From: Granulicella sp.
GTDB lineage: Bacteria; Acidobacteriota; Terriglobia; Terriglobales; Acidobacteriaceae
Assembly (NCBI GenBank): GCA_027365345.1
Contig: DAHXNO010000140.1
Span: 1 to 64,000, forward strand
Direction of reading: 5' to 3'
DNA length: 64,000 nt
The notes beneath the pieces are model-generated. The model was given only the letters and a program-made list of their open reading frames with translations, did not search any database and was not told where the DNA came from. Positions 61,654-64,000 of this stretch are shown here, in pieces. How positions within the stretch are numbered: position 1 is the first letter of the stretch; every line of letters begins with the position of its first letter. A program made the position numbers and the translations under genes.

Positions 61654-62994
61654 CTACTCTCCGTAGTACTCCAGACCAAGATGGGTGATCAGATCCTCAC
61701 CCATAATGTGACGCAGCGTGTTCTTCAGCTTCATCTGCTGGATGAACAAATCATGCTCCGGATAAACCCCCGGCGCGCTGTCTGGGTCCTTGAAGTAAAA
61801 GCTCAACCACTCCTGGATCCCTAAGCCGCGCAGCGCCGGGGTGCGCGCCGCCAAGTCCATGAACAGGCATATATCCAAAGCCAGAGGAGCGGCCAAAATC
61901 GAGTCGCGGCAAAGGAAATCAACCTTGATCTGCATCGGATACCCGAGCCACCCGAAGATATCGATATTGTCCCAACCCTCTTTATTATCTCCACGCGGCG
62001 GGTAATAGTTGATCCGCACCTTGTGAAATACATCGCCGTACAGTTCCGGGTTCTTCTCCGGCTGGAAGATGTAATCCAACACGCCCAGCTTGGAGACCTC
62101 TTTGGTCCTGAAGTTGTCGGGATCGTCCAGCACCTCTCCGTCACGATTGCCCAGGATGTTCGTGGAGTACCATCCGCTTACGCCCAGTTGCCGCGCCTTG
62201 AAGCCCGGAGCCAGCACCGTCTTGAGGAATGTCTGGCCAGTCTTGAAGTCTTTGCCGCAGATTGGCGCATTCATCTTCTTGGACAACTCTTGTAAGGCGG
62301 GGATGTCCACCGTCAGATTCGGGGCCCCATTGGCAAAGGGAATCCCTTCCTTCAGCGCAGCCCAGGCATAGAGCATGGACGGCGAGATGTCCGGATCGTC
62401 CGCCACAAGACCCTTTTCAAAGGCATCCAGCGTCTGATGCACCGGCTTGGGCTCAAGGTAGATCTCCGTCGACCCACACCAGATCATCACCTGCCGATCG
62501 GTCTTGGTCTTGAACTCCGCAATCTCATTGCGAATCTGGCTGGCCAAGTCACACTTGTTCTTGCCCACCTTCTGCACTTTGGGCGTCAACCGCTTCACCC
62601 AGCGCTGGTCGAAGGCCGCCGGCATCGGCTCGATGCCCTGCAAGAACTCTTTCATGCTCTCCAGTTGCTCGTGGTCCAGCACGCTGGCCGTCTTGGCAGC
62701 GTCGTACAAGTTGCCGCCAAAGATGTCCCAACCCGTAAAGACCAGGTCGTCCAGTTGTGCCAGCGGAGCCCAATCCTTGATCAACGGGGTACGATCCTCC
62801 GTGCGTTTACCCAGCCGGATCGTTGCCATCTGCGTTGTCGAGCCAAACGGCTTGGCAAAGCCTCTCCGAACTGCCTCCACCCCGGCAATGAGCGTAGTAG
62901 CTACCGCGCCCATTCCGGGAATCATGATTCCAAGTTTTCCAGTTGCGGGCTTAATGCTCGCTGCGTCCGGCGAACCGGTTTTGGCTTTAGACAT
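61654..62994 (-). CDS. Inositol-3-phosphate synthase
   Basis: NAD-dependent enzyme converting glucose 6-phosphate to inositol 3-phosphate, for inositol lipids or compatible solutes. The 446-residue product has the N-terminal nucleotide-binding GKLGIMIPGMGAVATTLIAGVEAVRRG, VFTGWDIFGGNLYDAA, SPSMLYAWAALKEGIPFANGAPNLTVD, GKDFKTGQTFLKTVLAPGFKARQLGVSGWYSTNILGNRDGEVLDDPDNFRTKEVSKLGVLDYI and KVDFLCRDSILAAPLALDICLFMDLA, all family blocks with the active-site lysines. ATG 62994 is used because the track extension to 63126 is Cys/Arg-rich and non-conserved. Divergent from the acyl-CoA synthetase-like gene. Confidence 0.92.
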   Translation of the reverse strand: MSKAKTGSPDAASIKPATGKLGIMIPGMGAVATTLIAGVEAVRRGFAKPFGSTTQMATIRLGKRTEDRTPLIKDWAPLAQLDDLVFTGWDIFGGNLYDAAKTASVLDHEQLESMKEFLQGIEPMPAAFDQRWVKRLTPKVQKVGKNKCDLASQIRNEIAEFKTKTDRQVMIWCGSTEIYLEPKPVHQTLDAFEKGLVADDPDISPSMLYAWAALKEGIPFANGAPNLTVDIPALQELSKKMNAPICGKDFKTGQTFLKTVLAPGFKARQLGVSGWYSTNILGNRDGEVLDDPDNFRTKEVSKLGVLDYIFQPEKNPELYGDVFHKVRINYYPPRGDNKEGWDNIDIFGWLGYPMQIKVDFLCRDSILAAPLALDICLFMDLAARTPALRGLGIQEWLSFYFKDPDSAPGVYPEHDLFIQQMKLKNTLRHIMGEDLITHLGLEYYGE

Positions 62995-63284
62995 CGCGTT
63001 CCAAACCTTCCTCGAGTGCAAAGTTCCGTTCCTGCAACTCCTCCGCAGAGGGTTGGTGGCGGCAATCGCAACCTCACTCCCGCAATCACACACGACTCTG
63101 GGCCATCCAGGCGGCAGAGATCCCATCTCGGGTTTAGGCGACGATCGCGCCAGCGGACCCTCTTACAATCAGAAGTTGCTCTGGCGTCGAACGGACATCC
63201 CAGTATCTCTCTTTGCCAAACCGTGTTGCAAATAGCTTCCAATCTGCTCGTATCATCGGAGTTGGAGCTAACCAAGAGCGAGAT

Positions 63285-64000
63285 TTGCGTCCGCATCTAG
63301 CCACGTTGGTTGACGATCTCCGCCGCAACGGCGCGCAGACAGCCATTGTGCGCTACCGCGGCGTTCGCCGCCACACTACCACCTACACGGAGTTGGCCAC
63401 CCTCGCCGCCCGCTTCTCGGCCGAAATCCTTCAACGCGGAATCGGCCCCGGAGAACGCGTCGTCCTGTGGGGTGAAAACTCCGCCGAGTGGATTGGAGCC
63501 TTCTTCGGCTGCATGCTGCGTGGCGTCCTGGCGGTCCCACTGGACGCCGCCGGATCACCGGACTTTGCCGCCCGCGTCATCGCCGACGTTGCCCCCCGGC
63601 TCATCCTCGCAGACGCCGCACGTCTGCCTTGGCTCCCCTGCACTACCCCCTACCTTCCATTGGAGAACCTCGCTGCCCATCTCCCCACCAAACCGCTGTT
63701 CACCGTCGACCCGGCCGTTCAGCTCGATGCTCCCTTCCAGATCATCTTCACCTCCGGAACCACTTCCACCCCCAAAGGCATCGTCCACACCCACCGCAAC
63801 GTTCTCGCCAGCCTCGATCCCATCGAGCGCGAGATGCAAAAGTACCTCCGCTACGAGCGCCTCTTTCACCCTCTTCGTTTCCTCCACACCCTTCCGCTCA
63901 GCCACGTGTTCGGTCAGTTCATGGGACTATGGACGCCCCCCTTGCTGGCCGCCGAACTCCACCTGGATCCCCATCTTGAACCGGCGCGCATGCTTGACCG
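63285..64000 (+). CDS. AMP-binding (acyl-CoA synthetase-like) protein, 5' part
   Basis: N-terminal part of an adenylate-forming enzyme, cut by the window edge; the ORF track misses it since no stop is reached. The frame reads LVDDLRRNGAQTAIVRYRGVRRHTTTYTELATLAARFSAEILQRGIGPGERVVLWGENSAEWIGAFFGCMLRGVLAVPLD, then the P-loop-like AMP-binding motif QIIFTSGTTSTPKGIVHTHRNVLAS, and TLPLSHVFGQFMGLW. These are typical of long-chain fatty-acid CoA ligases and related enzymes. The start is uncertain: TTG at 63285 and TTG at 63306 are in frame and no ATG is available nearby. Substrate cannot be told without the rest. Confidence 0.85.
   Translation, partial: MRPHLATLVDDLRRNGAQTAIVRYRGVRRHTTTYTELATLAARFSAEILQRGIGPGERVVLWGENSAEWIGAFFGCMLRGVLAVPLDAAGSPDFAARVIADVAPRLILADAARLPWLPCTTPYLPLENLAAHLPTKPLFTVDPAVQLDAPFQIIFTSGTTSTPKGIVHTHRNVLASLDPIEREMQKYLRYERLFHPLRFLHTLPLSHVFGQFMGLWTPPLLAAELHLDPHLEPARMLD

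Overview
The window looks like chromosome from an acidobacterium of the Terriglobia / Acidobacteriaceae type (Granulicella, Edaphobacter or Terriglobus-like). This is inferred from GC-rich coding sequence, menaquinone synthesis by the futalosine route (MqnC), a UPF0182 protein, BNR-repeat and Ig-domain secreted proteins, many beta-barrel or lipoprotein products, and the overall gene mix. No rRNA or plasmid/phage backbone is present. It is mostly housekeeping and carbohydrate metabolism, with one small decayed mobile-element patch beside a tRNA.
Layout. 1-1.7 kb: a two-component system on the minus strand whose OmpR-type regulator carries an in-frame amber codon. 2-7 kb: YceI protein, Sel1-repeat protein, arylsulfotransferase-like lipoprotein and a beta-barrel outer-membrane protein. 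7.1-9.6 kb: no convincing intact protein gene; a frameshifted IS4-family transposase, a scrap of an IS3-type transposase and tRNA-Leu(CAA). 9.6-14.7 kb: galM, araD and araB on the minus strand with a divergent LacI-type regulator; araA is not here. 14.9-20.7 kb: mqnC, a CocE/NonD hydrolase, and a kdgK-lacI pair, with a palindromic repeat element between the hydrolase and lacI. 21-26.6 kb: a lipoprotein, a divergent nucleoside-phosphorylase-fold protein, an ABC ATPase, a histidine phosphatase and uvrB. 26.7 kb: a molybdenum-hydroxylase C-terminal scrap. 26.9-35.5 kb: a UPF0182 membrane protein, a 1252-residue GH13-like protein and an S1-domain protein. 35.6-38.4 kb: rsmE, a promoter/terminator-bounded candidate small RNA or leader, and a thiolase. 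38.5-43.8 kb: a compact run lon-tsaB-rimI-psd-pssA. 44.3-50.7 kb: tRNA-Leu(UAG), a DUF3467 protein, a family-39-like glycosyltransferase, a BNR-repeat protein and an OmpA/Ig-like protein. 51-56.6 kb: an isolated nuoB, then amtB-glnB-glnD for nitrogen control. 57-64 kb: cupin, gmhA, an MFS exporter, engB, an unknown protein, inositol-phosphate synthase and the start of an acyl-CoA synthetase-like gene.
How the genes fit together. amtB, glnB and glnD form an ammonium-sensing unit: transporter, PII signal protein and its uridylylating enzyme. araB and araD catalyse the kinase and epimerase steps of L-arabinose breakdown, fed by a secreted mutarotase and probably controlled by the divergent LacI protein. 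psd and pssA are consecutive steps of phosphatidylethanolamine synthesis. I did not find a clearly new defence or mobile system. The items most worth a second look are the amber-interrupted response regulator, the candidate small RNA, the palindromic element that supplies a stop codon, the large GH13 protein with an altered motif IV, and the atypical phosphorylase-fold protein.
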